Assembly (NCBI RefSeq): GCF_024714475.1
Contig: NZ_JAMZMI010000002.1
Span: 62,001-126,000 of the forward strand
From: Marinoscillum sp. MHG1-6
Lineage (GTDB): Bacteria > Bacteroidota > Bacteroidia > Cytophagales > Cyclobacteriaceae
DNA: 64,000 nt
Reading direction: 5' to 3'
The notes under the pieces were generated by a model. That model saw nothing but the letters and a program-made list of their open reading frames with translations, was not told where the DNA came from and searched no databases. This document shows positions 17,431 through 27,446 of this stretch, piece by piece. Numbering within the stretch: the first letter of the stretch is position 1; each line of letters starts with the position of its first letter. The position numbers were made by a program, and so were the translations under genes.

Positions 17431-18522
17431 CTAGTTTTTGATTTTAAAGACTCTGTATTGATTAAACCCTGCATAAATCTCTGATGTAGAGACCCTTAAA
17501 ATGGTATAAACAGGGATCGCTGCGATCATACCGGGTATGCCGGCTATCGAAGCGCCGACAAAAATAATGACAAAAATTTCTAAAGGATGAGCTTTAACAC
17601 TTTTAGAGAAAATTAATGGCTGAAGAAGCACATTATCCGTCACCTGAACGACTGCAAATACAGAAAAAACTTTAACTATTAATATGATCGTTTCATTGCT
17701 GAACGCAAAGTCACCGGAAGCGGAAACGGCAACCAAAATACCAAACAGCCCACCCAGCAAAGGTCCCAGATATGGGATGAGGTTAGCCACAGCTGCAAAT
17801 ACCGCAACCGTCACGGCATAGTCAATTCCCAAAATACTCAACCCCACCCCAGCTATGGTGAAAATGGAAATCATCTGAAAAAGTAAGCCTAACAGATAGT
17901 TAGACAACAGCTTCTCCATTTTATAAAGGGCATTGATAAACACTTCAAAATATTGATTCGGAATTATGGAAATAAATACACGTCTAATGATCCCCTTCTC
18001 GTACAATAAAAAGAAAGTAATGAAGCCCACGGCCAGAATACCCACGAAAAAATTTCCGGCTACAGAAAACAAACTATTAATCACATCCCCAAGCTTCACC
18101 CTGCCGGCATAATTGAAAACCGCATCATGAATCGCCTCCTTTAAGAAACCCGAGTCCTCAGAAACAAGGTCTTTCGCAATTAGAAAATCCTCTATGCTCC
18201 GCAAAGGCTGAAAAAGCTTTTCAAAAACTATCTCAAAATCAATCCTTGAGATGACATCAACCTGATGGGATATTAAAGGAATGAACAGCGTAATAAAGGC
18301 ACCTATAACCCCCGCTACAGCAAGAAAGGATACGAATACCGCCAACCCCCTTGGGATGGTTCTCCCTGAAACTTCAAGTTTAAGTACCCAGTTAGTTAAG
18401 GGACGAAGGAGCGTCGCAATGACCAGAGAGAAGGTGATGTAAAAAAAGATATTCGAGAAATACCAAATTGCCACCACAAGAGCAACAACGAACAAACCAA
18501 TGGCAATTAACGTTTTTCTCAT
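17431..18522 (-). CDS. AI-2E family permease
   Basis: 363 residues with an N-terminal pair of hydrophobic helices, a periplasmic/cytosolic amphipathic stretch (about 75-150), and five or six further transmembrane segments; the PYLGPLLGG motif near residue 245 and the C-terminal PxxAxxxI region are typical of the AI-2E/PerM (TqsA, YdiK) superfamily. Members export autoinducer-2, or act as Na+/H+ antiporters; substrate here is not known. The gene begins just behind the terminator of the DUF3276 gene and runs into ychF. Confidence 0.88.
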   Translation of the reverse strand: MRKTLIAIGLFVVALVVAIWYFSNIFFYITFSLVIATLLRPLTNWVLKLEVSGRTIPRGLAVFVSFLAVAGVIGAFITLFIPLISHQVDVISRIDFEIVFEKLFQPLRSIEDFLIAKDLVSEDSGFLKEAIHDAVFNYAGRVKLGDVINSLFSVAGNFFVGILAVGFITFFLLYEKGIIRRVFISIIPNQYFEVFINALYKMEKLLSNYLLGLLFQMISIFTIAGVGLSILGIDYAVTVAVFAAVANLIPYLGPLLGGLFGILVAVSASGDFAFSNETIILIVKVFSVFAVVQVTDNVLLQPLIFSKSVKAHPLEIFVIIFVGASIAGIPGMIAAIPVYTILRVSTSEIYAGFNQYRVFKIKN

Positions 18523-18527
18523 TTCTC

Positions 18528-18564
18528 AAAAATAAAAAAGCCCCCATTCGATTAAAGGGGGGCT
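18528..18564 (-). terminator. intrinsic terminator of the DUF3276 gene
   Basis: On the minus strand AGCCCCC/GGGGGCT pairs around an AT-rich loop and is followed by TTTTTTATTTTT. It separates the DUF3276 gene from the AI-2E/ychF operon. Confidence 0.85.
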
Positions 18565-18585
18565 AACTTAATATTTTAGAAGATT

Positions 18586-18930
18586 TTAATCCCACTTAAG
18601 TTCAGTATCCGCATCACCAGTGCTCACGTCTACTTCCTCATCAACATTGTCGAATTGCGTAAAGTCGACATCTGGCAACAATTCTTCCTTAACATGATTC
18701 ACCGTCTCATTCAAGGCATCAATGAATTTGTGAAAGTCTTCCTTGTACAAGAAAATCTTGTGCTTTTCATACACATATCCATCATCTTTGTAGCGTCTTT
18801 TGCTCTCTGTAATTGTAAGATAGTAGTCGTTGGATTTGGTTGACTTTACATCAAAGAAATACGTACGCTTACCAGCTCTTACTCTTTCAGAATAAATCTC
18901 ATCTCTTCCTTTTTCGCTGTTATCTTCCAC
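18586..18930 (-). CDS. DUF3276 PUR-domain nucleic-acid-binding protein
   Basis: 114-residue protein of the Bacteroidota DUF3276 family, related to the single-stranded DNA/RNA-binding PUR-alpha fold. The conserved core is RVRAGKRTYFFDVKSTKSNDYY at residues 16-37, of which the strand-forming RTYFFDV and YYLTITESK parts are diagnostic, then an acidic tail ending in LKWD. The start is GTG; an in-frame stop lies seven codons upstream and no ATG precedes the conserved core. Likely a cytoplasmic RNA- or ssDNA-binding protein. Divergent from the DUF58 gene over a 159-base AT-rich intergenic region. Confidence 0.85.
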   Translation of the reverse strand: MEDNSEKGRDEIYSERVRAGKRTYFFDVKSTKSNDYYLTITESKRRYKDDGYVYEKHKIFLYKEDFHKFIDALNETVNHVKEELLPDVDFTQFDNVDEEVDVSTGDADTELKWD

Positions 18931-19004
18931 TTCCTTCTTTTCTTTTGGTTATCTGTTAGTAAATCTCTTGTTATGTGAACAAAATGATTTTAAATATAGC
19001 ATTT

Positions 19005-19045
19005 TAAATTTGACAAATGCAAACACCCTAAATTTATGTCAAATT
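19005..19045. promoter_or_regulatory. inverted repeat and -7-like element between DUF3276 and DUF58 genes
   Basis: AATTTGACA (19007-19015) and TGTCAAATT (19037-19045) form 9-base inverted arms separated by 21 bases. The left arm overlaps TAAATTTG (19005-19012), a match to the -7 consensus reading toward the DUF58 gene. Could be an operator for the divergent pair; chance occurrence in AT-rich DNA is possible. Confidence 0.35.
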
Positions 19046-19089
19046 ATAAATACAACTACATGTATTTAATATGGGGGTAACAATATTCT

Positions 19090-19995
19090 ATGAGTCTTAA
19101 ACTTTCGGACATCCGACAATTTGATAAACTGGATTTTCTGGCCAAGCAACTTGTCGAAGGTTTCATCACCGGACTACACAAATCTCCTTTCCATGGATTT
19201 TCAGTTGAATTCGCAGAACACAAGGTTTATAACAGTGGAGAAAGCACCCGTCACGTAGACTGGAAGGTATATGCCCGCACTGACAGGTTGTATACTAAAC
19301 AATACGAAGAAGAGACCAACTTAAGGTGTCAGATATTGCTGGATGTCTCGGGGTCTATGTACTATCCGCACCCCGATAAAACTAAAATAAAATTCGCAGC
19401 GCTCACCGCAGCAGCGCTCACCCATTTATTAACTACTCAAAGAGATGCAGTAGGTTTAACTACCTTTTCGGATAAAATAGAATACCAGTCACCACAAAGC
19501 TCCACAGCATCAAATACCGGACTGATAATCAAGGCTTTGGATCATGCACTCAATGCTTCTCCCTCTGCTACCCAAACCCGTGTTTCAGATGTCATTCATG
19601 AGATAGCCGATAAAATCACAAAACGTTCGCTGGTGATCATTCTAAGCGATATGTTCCAAAACGTAGAGAACCTGGACGAAATTTTCAAATCATTGCAGCA
19701 CCTGAGGCATAATAAGCATGAAATTCTGATCTTTCATGTGACCGACCATTCAACGGAACTAAACTTTGAATTTGATGACAGACCTCATCAGTTCATCGAT
19801 TTGGAAACGAAGCAGACCATTAAAGTCAACCCAAGGGACGTCAAGGAGTTCTACCAGCAAAAAACAGCGGAAATGTATCGGGAATTAAAATTGCGCTGCG
19901 GCCAGTTTAAAATTGATTATATCGAAGCGGATACCTCCGACCCTTTTGATAAGGTTTTGGGTGCCTACCTGATCAAAAGAAAGAAAATGAAATAA
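19090..19995 (+). CDS. DUF58 / von Willebrand factor A-like protein
   Basis: 301 residues, cytoplasmic. The DUF58 core (HVDWKVYARTDRLYTKQYEEE) precedes a VWA-like domain with the MIDAS motif DVSGSMY near residue 92, and the second metal-site segment SDMF (about residue 190). Such proteins usually sit beside MoxR AAA+ ATPases and help assemble envelope or batch-type complexes; no MoxR gene lies here, so this copy is orphaned in the window. It ends at a hairpin terminator shared with the convergent ferredoxin gene. Confidence 0.9.
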   Translation: MSLKLSDIRQFDKLDFLAKQLVEGFITGLHKSPFHGFSVEFAEHKVYNSGESTRHVDWKVYARTDRLYTKQYEEETNLRCQILLDVSGSMYYPHPDKTKIKFAALTAAALTHLLTTQRDAVGLTTFSDKIEYQSPQSSTASNTGLIIKALDHALNASPSATQTRVSDVIHEIADKITKRSLVIILSDMFQNVENLDEIFKSLQHLRHNKHEILIFHVTDHSTELNFEFDDRPHQFIDLETKQTIKVNPRDVKEFYQQKTAEMYRELKLRCGQFKIDYIEADTSDPFDKVLGAYLIKRKKMK

Positions 19996-20021
19996 AAAAA
20001 GCGGGTCTTACCCGCTTTTAA
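19995..20021. terminator. bidirectional terminator between DUF58 and ferredoxin genes
   Basis: AAAAGCGGG-TCTTA-CCCGCTTTT: a six- to ten-base stem flanked by A-run and T-run on either side, so it works in both directions for the convergent genes. Confidence 0.85.
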
Positions 20022-20031
20022 ATTCTTACTA

Positions 20032-20388
<357 letters not shown>

Positions 20389-20460
20389 TTAATTGCGTTT
20401 GTCAATAAGGGAACAAAAATATTCACAATAAGTTTGCAGCCAAAAGCAAAAGACAGATAA

Positions 20461-21456
20461 ATGAACATCGAAGCACGTATTTCCGCATTTATTCAGCTAG
20501 CTGACAAAATAAAAAGATTATCTAATGACGAATTAGAAGATCTCTACTCCAGGGCAGAGGCAGAAAACGCTTGGTTTACCAAAGAAAATATCGAACGTGC
20601 GCTATTCGGCATCAGCTACCAACTGGATGAAGACAAACTCAATCAATGGCTATCCAAGTATCAATTGGAGCCTGAAATTCCAAAGATCGTCGGGATTGTG
20701 ATGGCCGGAAATATCCCGCTAGTTGGTTTTCATGACTTACTATGCGTCTTAATTTCAGGTCATTTTGCTGCCATCAAAGCTTCAAGTCAGGATTCGTTTC
20801 TCATCAATAAAATTATTAGCTGGCTCCTCGAAATTGAGCCCGGGTTCAAAAAGTCGCTTGAGCTCAGGGAGCGACTGACAGGAATTGACGCGGTAATCGC
20901 CACCGGAAGTGACAACACCGCACGCTATTTTGAACATTATTTTAAGGATATACCCAGCATTATTCGCAAAAACAGGTCATCTGTTGCGGTTTTAACGGGT
21001 AATGAAACTGCTCAGGAGCTGAAGGCGCTGGGAAAAGACATATTCTGGTATTTTGGCCTGGGATGTAGAAACATTTCAAAATTACTTGTACCAAAGGGGT
21101 ACAAACCGGACTTTCTATTCGAGTCAATTCAGGAGTTCGAGCCAGTTATTCATCATCATAAATACCGCAACAACTACGATTATAATAAATCCATCTACCT
21201 GGTTAATAGTGAGCCTCATCTCGATACAGGATTTTTGATGTGGAGAAAAACCGAGGAACTGGTTTCCCCTATCTCGGTAATGTACGCGCAAGAATATGAA
21301 AGTACCGGAGAAATCCAGGATATACTAAATGCCCATAAAGACAAAATACAATGTGTAGTTGGTCGGGACTATATCCCCTTTGGGAAAGCTCAACTCCCTG
21401 AGCTCTGGGATTACGCCGACAAGGTGGATACCCTAAAATTTTTAGCAGCATTGTAA
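20461..21456 (+). CDS. LuxC-type acyl-CoA reductase
   Basis: 331 residues of the acyl-CoA reductase (LuxC) family, which reduces activated fatty acyl groups to aldehydes with NADPH. The fold is aldehyde-dehydrogenase-like: the segment VMAGNIPLVGFHDLL near residue 80, ATGSDNTARYF near 147 as dinucleotide region, and a probable thiol nucleophile Cys202 in YFGLGCRN. Somewhat shorter than LuxC of luminous bacteria. No luciferase genes are present; a LuxE-like synthetase is 29 kb away at 50618. Function outside luminescence is unknown. Confidence 0.87.
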   Translation: MNIEARISAFIQLADKIKRLSNDELEDLYSRAEAENAWFTKENIERALFGISYQLDEDKLNQWLSKYQLEPEIPKIVGIVMAGNIPLVGFHDLLCVLISGHFAAIKASSQDSFLINKIISWLLEIEPGFKKSLELRERLTGIDAVIATGSDNTARYFEHYFKDIPSIIRKNRSSVAVLTGNETAQELKALGKDIFWYFGLGCRNISKLLVPKGYKPDFLFESIQEFEPVIHHHKYRNNYDYNKSIYLVNSEPHLDTGFLMWRKTEELVSPISVMYAQEYESTGEIQDILNAHKDKIQCVVGRDYIPFGKAQLPELWDYADKVDTLKFLAAL

Positions 21457-21462
21457 TTCTCA

Positions 21463-21494
21463 ACAAACAAAAAACCACCTCGGCGAGATGGTTT
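21463..21494 (-). terminator. terminator for the 21569-22072 gene
   Basis: Minus strand: AAACCAtCTC/GAGgTGGTTT stem with one mismatch and a GCC loop, followed by TTTTTTGTTTGTTG. On the plus strand no T-run follows, so it mainly serves the minus-strand gene. Confidence 0.7.
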
Positions 21495-21568
21495 AAAATA
21501 TCATAACTATAAAATAATATGCAGTTCTTGGATATCTATCCAGGCAAGGGATTCAGACAAGACTCATC

Positions 21569-22072
21569 TCACCAAACGTACCCAAGGCAAATACCACCAA
21601 AGGGAACCCAATTTGGTTGTAATTGACTGTATTCCTCTTTGTACGCAAAAATAGGTGTGAAACCTGCTCTAATTAAAAAACCTCCATCCCTTTTCTGATA
21701 CCGATAACCAATTCTTCCAAACCAATAATAACTTCGATAAAAGTTGGATTCGTACGCAAATTTTTCATTAACAATGAGTACTGAGGCTGAAAACTCAAAA
21801 AAGTGATTGGCTTTTCCTAAAAAACCTCCAACCTCGATTGGTAACATGAGCCTTGGACTTTCAACATAATCATCAAAGCTTATTGAAGGGATATACTCGA
21901 AACCAATTCTGCCAAAAGGAATAACATTTGGTGACGTGAATGGCTGTAATTCATAGTTAATTGAATACAATATTGACTGGCCGGCTAATTCTCCATAAAC
22001 GGCATGGGTTTGTGCTTCCAGACATTGATGCAAACCAAAAAATATTGCAGCTAGTAATAAGAACTTTTTCAA
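21569..22072 (-). CDS. predicted outer-membrane beta-barrel protein
   Basis: Unrecognised protein of 167 residues. A TTG at 22072 opens a good signal peptide (LKKFLLLAAIFFGLHQCLEAQ pattern, cleavage after EAQ); no ATG is available, and the next upstream start, also TTG, would bury the signal behind 20 residues. The mature part consists of alternating aromatic/hydrophobic strands (YYWFGRIGYRYQK, GGFLIRAGFTPIF) and ends with a Trp, as expected for a small eight-stranded outer-membrane barrel. Monocistronic with its own terminator. Function unknown. Confidence 0.65.
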   Translation of the reverse strand: MKKFLLLAAIFFGLHQCLEAQTHAVYGELAGQSILYSINYELQPFTSPNVIPFGRIGFEYIPSISFDDYVESPRLMLPIEVGGFLGKANHFFEFSASVLIVNEKFAYESNFYRSYYWFGRIGYRYQKRDGGFLIRAGFTPIFAYKEEYSQLQPNWVPFGGICLGYVW

Positions 22073-22164
22073 AACAATTTGCTTATAACTGATAGGATAG
22101 GCAGACAATATAACCCATTCGTCTACAGACAAATGGGTTTACGAGTAAATTTTATTATTATATT

Positions 22165-24432
22165 TTAAGCCTTGTTCATCTCTTTGATCAGGTTCAATGC
22201 AGAACCAGCCTTGAACCAACCGATTTGACCGGCATTATAGGTATGGTTTGTCTCAATGATATCTTTAGAACCATCCTCATGTACAAACTCAAGCATTAAT
22301 GACTTGCCGGGAGCAAACTCAGTCAGGTCAAGGAAGTTGACAGTATCTGCTTCCTGAATTTTATCATAGTCCGCCTCATTGGCAAAGGTCAATGCCAACA
22401 TTCCCTGCTTTTTCAGGTTGGTTTCATGAATTCGTGCAAATGACTTGACCAAAACCGCTCTCACGCCCAGGTGACGAGGCTGCATTGCAGCATGCTCCCT
22501 TGACGAACCTTCACCATAGTTGTGGTCACCTACTACAATTGTAGGAATACCTGCAGCCTTATAAGCTCTTTGTACGTCAGGCACACCGCCCATTTCGCCG
22601 GTTAACTGATTCTTTACTTTATCAGTTTCACCATTAAAAGCATTTACCGCACCCGTCAAGGTATTGTTAGCGATATTATCCAAATGACCTCTGAATCTCA
22701 ACCAAGGACCCGCCATTGAAATGTGGTCAGTAGTACATTTACCCTGGGCTTTGATCAGAAGTTTAGCGCCAGTAATATTTTGTCCATCCCATGGTTCAAA
22801 ACCTTCCAAAAGCTGTAGTCTTTGAGAGTCAGGACTAACTTTTACTTCCACGCCAGAACCATCTTCTGCAGGTGCCAGATAACCAGCATCCTCTACTGCA
22901 AAACCTTTTGGAGGTAGTTCCCAACCCGTTGGCGGATCAAGCTTCACCTCCTCACCCTTATCATTGGTTAAGGTGTCTGTAATTGGATTGAACCCAAGGT
23001 TACCGGATATCGCGATGGCCGCAACCATCTCAGGAGATGTTACAAATGCGTGTGTATTCGGGTTGCCGTCCGCTCTCTTTGCAAAGTTTCTATTGAAAGA
23101 GTGGACGATCGTATTCTTTTCTTTTTTATCGGCTCCAGCTCTATCCCATTGCCCGATACATGGCCCGCAGGCATTGGTGAATATCTTAGTTCCCAGTTTC
23201 TCAAAAGTATCCAGTATGCCGTCACGATCCACAGTGTATCTCACCTGCTCTGATCCCGGGTTAATTCCAAAATCTGCTTTTGGCTTAAGGCCCTTAGCCA
23301 CAGCTTGCTTGGCGATGGATTCGGCTCTTGATAAATCTTCATAAGAGGAGTTGGTGCAGGAACCTATCAAACCCCACTCCACTTTAGTCGGCCAGCCATT
23401 TTTCTCAGCCATTTTTCTCATTTCGGAAATTGGTGTTGCCAAATCAGGCGTAAACGGCCCATTTACGTGTGGCTCAAGTGTAGACAGGTCAATTTCAATC
23501 ACCTGATCGAAGTACTTTTCAGGATTAGCATATACTTCAGGATCACCAGTCAGATGTTCTTTCACCCCATTGGCCAAATCCGCAACATCAGCACGATCCG
23601 TGGCTCTCAGGTATCTTTCCATTGACTCATCATAACCGAATGTTGAGGTCGTAGCTCCGATCTCAGCACCCATGTTACAAATTGTACCCTTACCTGTGCA
23701 AGAAAGGCTTTTTGCACCCTCGCCAAAATATTCTACAATGGCTCCGGTTCCGCCCTTAACAGTCAGGATACCTGCTACTTTCAATATCACATCCTTGGGA
23801 GCTGTCCAACCGTTCATTTTGCCAGTCAACTTCACGCCTATTAATTTAGGGAATTTCAGTTCCCATGGCATACCTGCCATTACATCCACTGCATCAGCAC
23901 CCCCAACACCCACTGCAACCATTCCAAGTCCACCAGCGTTTACCGTATGCGAGTCAGTACCGATCATCATACCGCCAGGGAAAGCGTAGTTTTCCAGTAC
24001 AACCTGGTGAATAATACCCGCACCTGGTTTCCAGAATCCAATGCCATATTTGTTAGAAACAGACTCCAGGAAGTTAAAAACCTCATTGGAAGTATTCAAC
24101 GCGTTCTGGAGATCCGCCGCGGCTCCTATTTTGGCCTGAATCAGGTGATCACAGTGAACGGTCGTTGGTACAGCTACTTGCGGCTTACCCGCCTGCATAA
24201 ATTGCAAAAGCGCCATTTGAGCAGTAGCATCCTGGCAGGCAATTCTATCCGGAGCAAAATCCACGTAGCTTGCTCCTCTTTCAAAAACCTCACCTGGCAT
24301 TCCGGCTGATAAATGGGAGTACAAAATTTTCTCTGAAAGGGTCAGAGGATTACCTGTTACTTCCTTCGCCTTTTTTACTCGCTCACCTATGGTACTATAG
24401 ACGGCTTTTATCATTTCAATATCAAATGCCAT
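22165..24432 (-). CDS. acn: aconitate hydratase, mitochondrial type
   Basis: 755 residues, cytoplasmic TCA-cycle enzyme converting citrate to isocitrate through cis-aconitate. It matches the mitochondrial-type aconitase: substrate segment [22 protein letters not shown], and the cluster-ligand cysteines in [11 protein letters not shown] and [10 protein letters not shown]. The swivel domain in the C-terminal third contains [17 protein letters not shown]. Length is typical. It stands downstream of a second aconitase of the AcnB type; a 33-base inverted repeat lies 59 bases before its ATG, and the AcnB terminator lies between the two genes, so it is expressed separately. Confidence 0.96.
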   Translation of the reverse strand: MAFDIEMIKAVYSTIGERVKKAKEVTGNPLTLSEKILYSHLSAGMPGEVFERGASYVDFAPDRIACQDATAQMALLQFMQAGKPQVAVPTTVHCDHLIQAKIGAAADLQNALNTSNEVFNFLESVSNKYGIGFWKPGAGIIHQVVLENYAFPGGMMIGTDSHTVNAGGLGMVAVGVGGADAVDVMAGMPWELKFPKLIGVKLTGKMNGWTAPKDVILKVAGILTVKGGTGAIVEYFGEGAKSLSCTGKGTICNMGAEIGATTSTFGYDESMERYLRATDRADVADLANGVKEHLTGDPEVYANPEKYFDQVIEIDLSTLEPHVNGPFTPDLATPISEMRKMAEKNGWPTKVEWGLIGSCTNSSYEDLSRAESIAKQAVAKGLKPKADFGINPGSEQVRYTVDRDGILDTFEKLGTKIFTNACGPCIGQWDRAGADKKEKNTIVHSFNRNFAKRADGNPNTHAFVTSPEMVAAIAISGNLGFNPITDTLTNDKGEEVKLDPPTGWELPPKGFAVEDAGYLAPAEDGSGVEVKVSPDSQRLQLLEGFEPWDGQNITGAKLLIKAQGKCTTDHISMAGPWLRFRGHLDNIANNTLTGAVNAFNGETDKVKNQLTGEMGGVPDVQRAYKAAGIPTIVVGDHNYGEGSSREHAAMQPRHLGVRAVLVKSFARIHETNLKKQGMLALTFANEADYDKIQEADTVNFLDLTEFAPGKSLMLEFVHEDGSKDIIETNHTYNAGQIGWFKAGSALNLIKEMNKA

Positions 24433-24490
24433 ATGGTCTGCTTTTAGAATTAATAATTAGGTTTTATTGAGTTTATTTAAATATAAGGCT

Positions 24491-24523
24491 TAAAGTTCAA
24501 GTTTTTAAAAAACGTGAACTTTA
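24491..24523. promoter_or_regulatory. 33-base near-perfect inverted repeat upstream of acn
   Basis: TAAAGTTCA at 24491-24499 and TGAACTTTA at 24515-24523, with GTTTTT/AAAAAC as inner arms around the central A at 24507; only the pair 24500/24514 does not match. It begins 59 bases upstream of the acn ATG and is not followed by a T-run in either direction, so it is not a terminator. Candidate operator for a dimeric regulator or 5' UTR hairpin. Confidence 0.6.
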
Positions 24524-24612
24524 TCAGATTAATTCATCCTCTCACAATTTATTACAACTCAGAATGCAGATCCATCAGTTGAATGGATAATGATTAACAA
24601 ATCATATGTCAT

Positions 24613-24644
24613 AAAAAAAGCTCATACCGTGGGTATGAGCTTTT
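24613..24644 (-). terminator. intrinsic terminator of acnB
   Basis: Minus strand: 13-base stem AAAAGCTCATACC/GGTATGAGCTTTT with a three-base loop, followed by TTTTTTT. It begins 24 bases after the acnB stop. Confidence 0.9.
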
Positions 24645-24668
24645 GAAATCTATAAAAGATCGTTGATA

Positions 24669-27446
24669 CTATACTGCCAACAGCTTACTAGATGGCTTAA
24701 ACTTGGTCAAGTCAATGCCTTCTACTGCTGCCTCATACTCTTCAATATTTGGGGTTCTACCCAGAATGGTTGAGAGCACTACTACTGGTGTAGAAGAAAG
24801 CAATGATTCACCCTTTTTCTCTGCGGAATCCTTTACCACTCTTCCCTGGAACAAACGAGTAGATGTAGCCATCACAGTATCCCCTGGCTCGGCCTTTTCC
24901 TGATTACCCATACACAGGTTACATCCTGGTCGCTCCAGGTACAAAATGTTTTCATATTTGGTACGAGCCGCAGCTTTCGGAGCATTGTCATCAAACTCAA
25001 ACCCGGAATATTTTTGCAACACTTCCCAGTCACCTTCAGCTTTCAACTCATCAACGATGTTGTAAGTCGGAGGAGCCACTACCAGAGGAGCATTGAACTC
25101 AACTTTACCCTTTTGTGCTTCAATGTTTTTAAGCATCTGGGCCAGAATTTTCATGTCACCTTTGTGAACCATGCATGAGCCGACAAATCCGAGATCAACT
25201 TTTCTATTGCCACCGTAATAAGAAAGAGGCCTGATGGTATCGTGAGTATATCGCTTCGAAACATCGTCATTATAAACATCAGGGTCAGCAATCATTGGCT
25301 CAGAAATCTGATCCAAATCAACCACTACCTCAGCGTAATACTTGGCATTTGCATCCGGAGTAAGGGCTGGTTTTTCACCTGATCTGATTTCAGCAATTCT
25401 TTTATCAGCCTTATCGATCAAACCTTGAAGTACCTGCTTCTCATTATCCATACCCTTCTCTATCATGATCTGGATTCTAGACTTGGCAATCTCAAGTGAT
25501 TCGATGAGGGTTTCATCTTCAGAAACACAGATGGAAGCTTTAGCCTTCATCTCTGCTGTCCAGTCTGTAAATGTGAAAGCCTGATCTGCAGTAAGGGTTC
25601 CGATGTGAACCTCTATCACTCTACCCTGGAATACATTTTCTCCTCCAAACTGCTTAAGCATTTGTTGCTGAGTAGCATGTACCACATCACGGAAGTCCAT
25701 GTAGCTCTTCATATTTCCTGTGAATGTCACCTTCACAGATTCAGGGATTGGCATGGAAGCTTCTCCTGTCGCAAGTGCAAGCGCTACGGTACCAGAATCG
25801 GCACCAAACGCAACACCCTTAGACATTCTTGTATGAGAGTCACCTCCAATGATAATAGCCCAATCATCGATCGTGATATCATTCAATACTTTATGAATAA
25901 CATCGGTCATAGAGTGATAAACACCCTTCGGATCACGGGCCGTGATCAGACCAAAATCATTCATGAACTTCATCAATTTCGGAATATTAGCTTGCGCTTT
26001 CTTATCCCATACTGAAGCAGTGTGACATCCGGACTGGTAGGCGCCATCCACAATTGGAGAGATGACTGTGGCAGCCATAGACTCCAGTTCCTGAGAGGTC
26101 ATCAGACCGGTAGTATCCTGAGAACCAACGATATTCACTTCTACGCGAACATCTGACCCAGCATGCAAAGTTTTTCCTGGCGTAGTTCCTACAGCATTCT
26201 TGTTGAAGATCTTTTCAACTGCCGTAAGCCCCTGTCCCTCATTAGAGATCTCTTTAGAAGGAGCAAAAACAACTGGTGCCGTAACACCTAAAGTCTTAGC
26301 AGCAAAAGTTTGTAATTTCTTACCGAATACTACTGCATATGAACCTCCTGCTTTTATGAATTCCACTTTTTGTGGTGTCAATGAAGCAGAGATATCTATC
26401 AACTCCTGATCTCCGTTATATAGTTTTTTCTTTTTGGTATTAATAGTCAAAACAGTGCCTGTTTCAACAGAATAGGCTTGTTCTAATACCGGATCCCCGT
26501 TTGCATCAAGGACAGGATTCCCATCAGCATCCTTTTTCTTAACCCAGTTTTTAAGGTCAATACCAATTCCTCCCGTTACACCAACTGTGGTTAGGAAGAT
26601 CGGAGAAATCCCATTGGTGCCCGCGATAATCGGGGCGATATTGATGAAAGGCACATAAGGACTTGCTTGAATACCTGTCCAAAGGGCCACGTTGTTTACA
26701 CCTGACATCCTTGATGAACCTACTCCCATCGTTCCCTTTTCAGCGATCAGCATAACACGCTTGTCCGGGTGTTGTGCTTTTAACTCTGAAAGTGCCTGTT
26801 GCATTTCTTTGTTGTGCTCGAAGATGCACTGACCATGCAGCTCACGATCCGACCTTGAGTGTGCGTCGGCACCCGGAGAAAGTAAATCTGTAGAAATATC
26901 TCCCTCCCCTGCGATGAAGGTGACAATTTTGATTTCCTCTTGAACTTCAGGAAGTTCTGTGAAGAACTCTGCTTTAGCATAACTTTCCAGTAGTTCCTTC
27001 GCGATTCCGTTACCAGCTTCAAATGCTTGCTTTAAGCGAGCATAATCTGCGTCATATAAGAACACCTGTGTCTTCAGCACCTTTGCTGCTTCCGTAGCAA
27101 TCGCGTTGTCATCACCAAGTGCCATATCAAGTAACACCTTGATAGAAGGCCCTCCTTTCATATGTGAGAGCAGTTCAAAAGCGAATGCAGGAGTGATTTC
27201 TTCAACAACAGACTCTCCAAGGATGATTTCCTTTAAAAATTCCGCCTTTACACCAGCAGCGCTTGTTGTTCCCGGAAGGGTATTGTAAATAAAGAAATTT
27301 AGTGAATCCTTTCGGTGTGGATTGTTCAGGTCTTTGATCTGGTCAATGATCTCACTCAACAATTCGCCACCATCAATGGGCTTGGGATGAAGGCCCTGAG
27401 CTTTACGTTCTTCAATTTCTTTAATGTAATCGTTGTAGGTGTTCAT
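24669..27446 (-). CDS. acnB: aconitate hydratase B / 2-methylisocitrate dehydratase
   Basis: 925 residues of the AcnB class, with the swivel domain at the N-terminal side after a HEAT-like helical region (1-160), opposite to the other aconitase. Cluster-ligand cysteines are in GSCMVHKGD and RPGCNLCMGNQ. DSHTRMSKG is the substrate segment. A stretch near residue 300 contains DADGNPVL and DANGDPVL back to back, a short internal repeat in an extended loop. AcnB enzymes serve the TCA cycle and the methylcitrate cycle; no prpB/prpC genes lie nearby. Own terminator; ATG at 27446. Confidence 0.96.
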   Translation of the reverse strand: MNTYNDYIKEIEERKAQGLHPKPIDGGELLSEIIDQIKDLNNPHRKDSLNFFIYNTLPGTTSAAGVKAEFLKEIILGESVVEEITPAFAFELLSHMKGGPSIKVLLDMALGDDNAIATEAAKVLKTQVFLYDADYARLKQAFEAGNGIAKELLESYAKAEFFTELPEVQEEIKIVTFIAGEGDISTDLLSPGADAHSRSDRELHGQCIFEHNKEMQQALSELKAQHPDKRVMLIAEKGTMGVGSSRMSGVNNVALWTGIQASPYVPFINIAPIIAGTNGISPIFLTTVGVTGGIGIDLKNWVKKKDADGNPVLDANGDPVLEQAYSVETGTVLTINTKKKKLYNGDQELIDISASLTPQKVEFIKAGGSYAVVFGKKLQTFAAKTLGVTAPVVFAPSKEISNEGQGLTAVEKIFNKNAVGTTPGKTLHAGSDVRVEVNIVGSQDTTGLMTSQELESMAATVISPIVDGAYQSGCHTASVWDKKAQANIPKLMKFMNDFGLITARDPKGVYHSMTDVIHKVLNDITIDDWAIIIGGDSHTRMSKGVAFGADSGTVALALATGEASMPIPESVKVTFTGNMKSYMDFRDVVHATQQQMLKQFGGENVFQGRVIEVHIGTLTADQAFTFTDWTAEMKAKASICVSEDETLIESLEIAKSRIQIMIEKGMDNEKQVLQGLIDKADKRIAEIRSGEKPALTPDANAKYYAEVVVDLDQISEPMIADPDVYNDDVSKRYTHDTIRPLSYYGGNRKVDLGFVGSCMVHKGDMKILAQMLKNIEAQKGKVEFNAPLVVAPPTYNIVDELKAEGDWEVLQKYSGFEFDDNAPKAAARTKYENILYLERPGCNLCMGNQEKAEPGDTVMATSTRLFQGRVVKDSAEKKGESLLSSTPVVVLSTILGRTPNIEEYEAAVEGIDLTKFKPSSKLLAV

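Noticed and set aside
17431-18522. Naming the AI-2E permease as a quorum-sensing exporter
   Set aside because: The family name is historic; several members are ion antiporters and no luxS gene is present.
22964-23344. 126-residue plus-strand reading frame
   Set aside because: Antisense to the aconitase gene, no own start context or motif.
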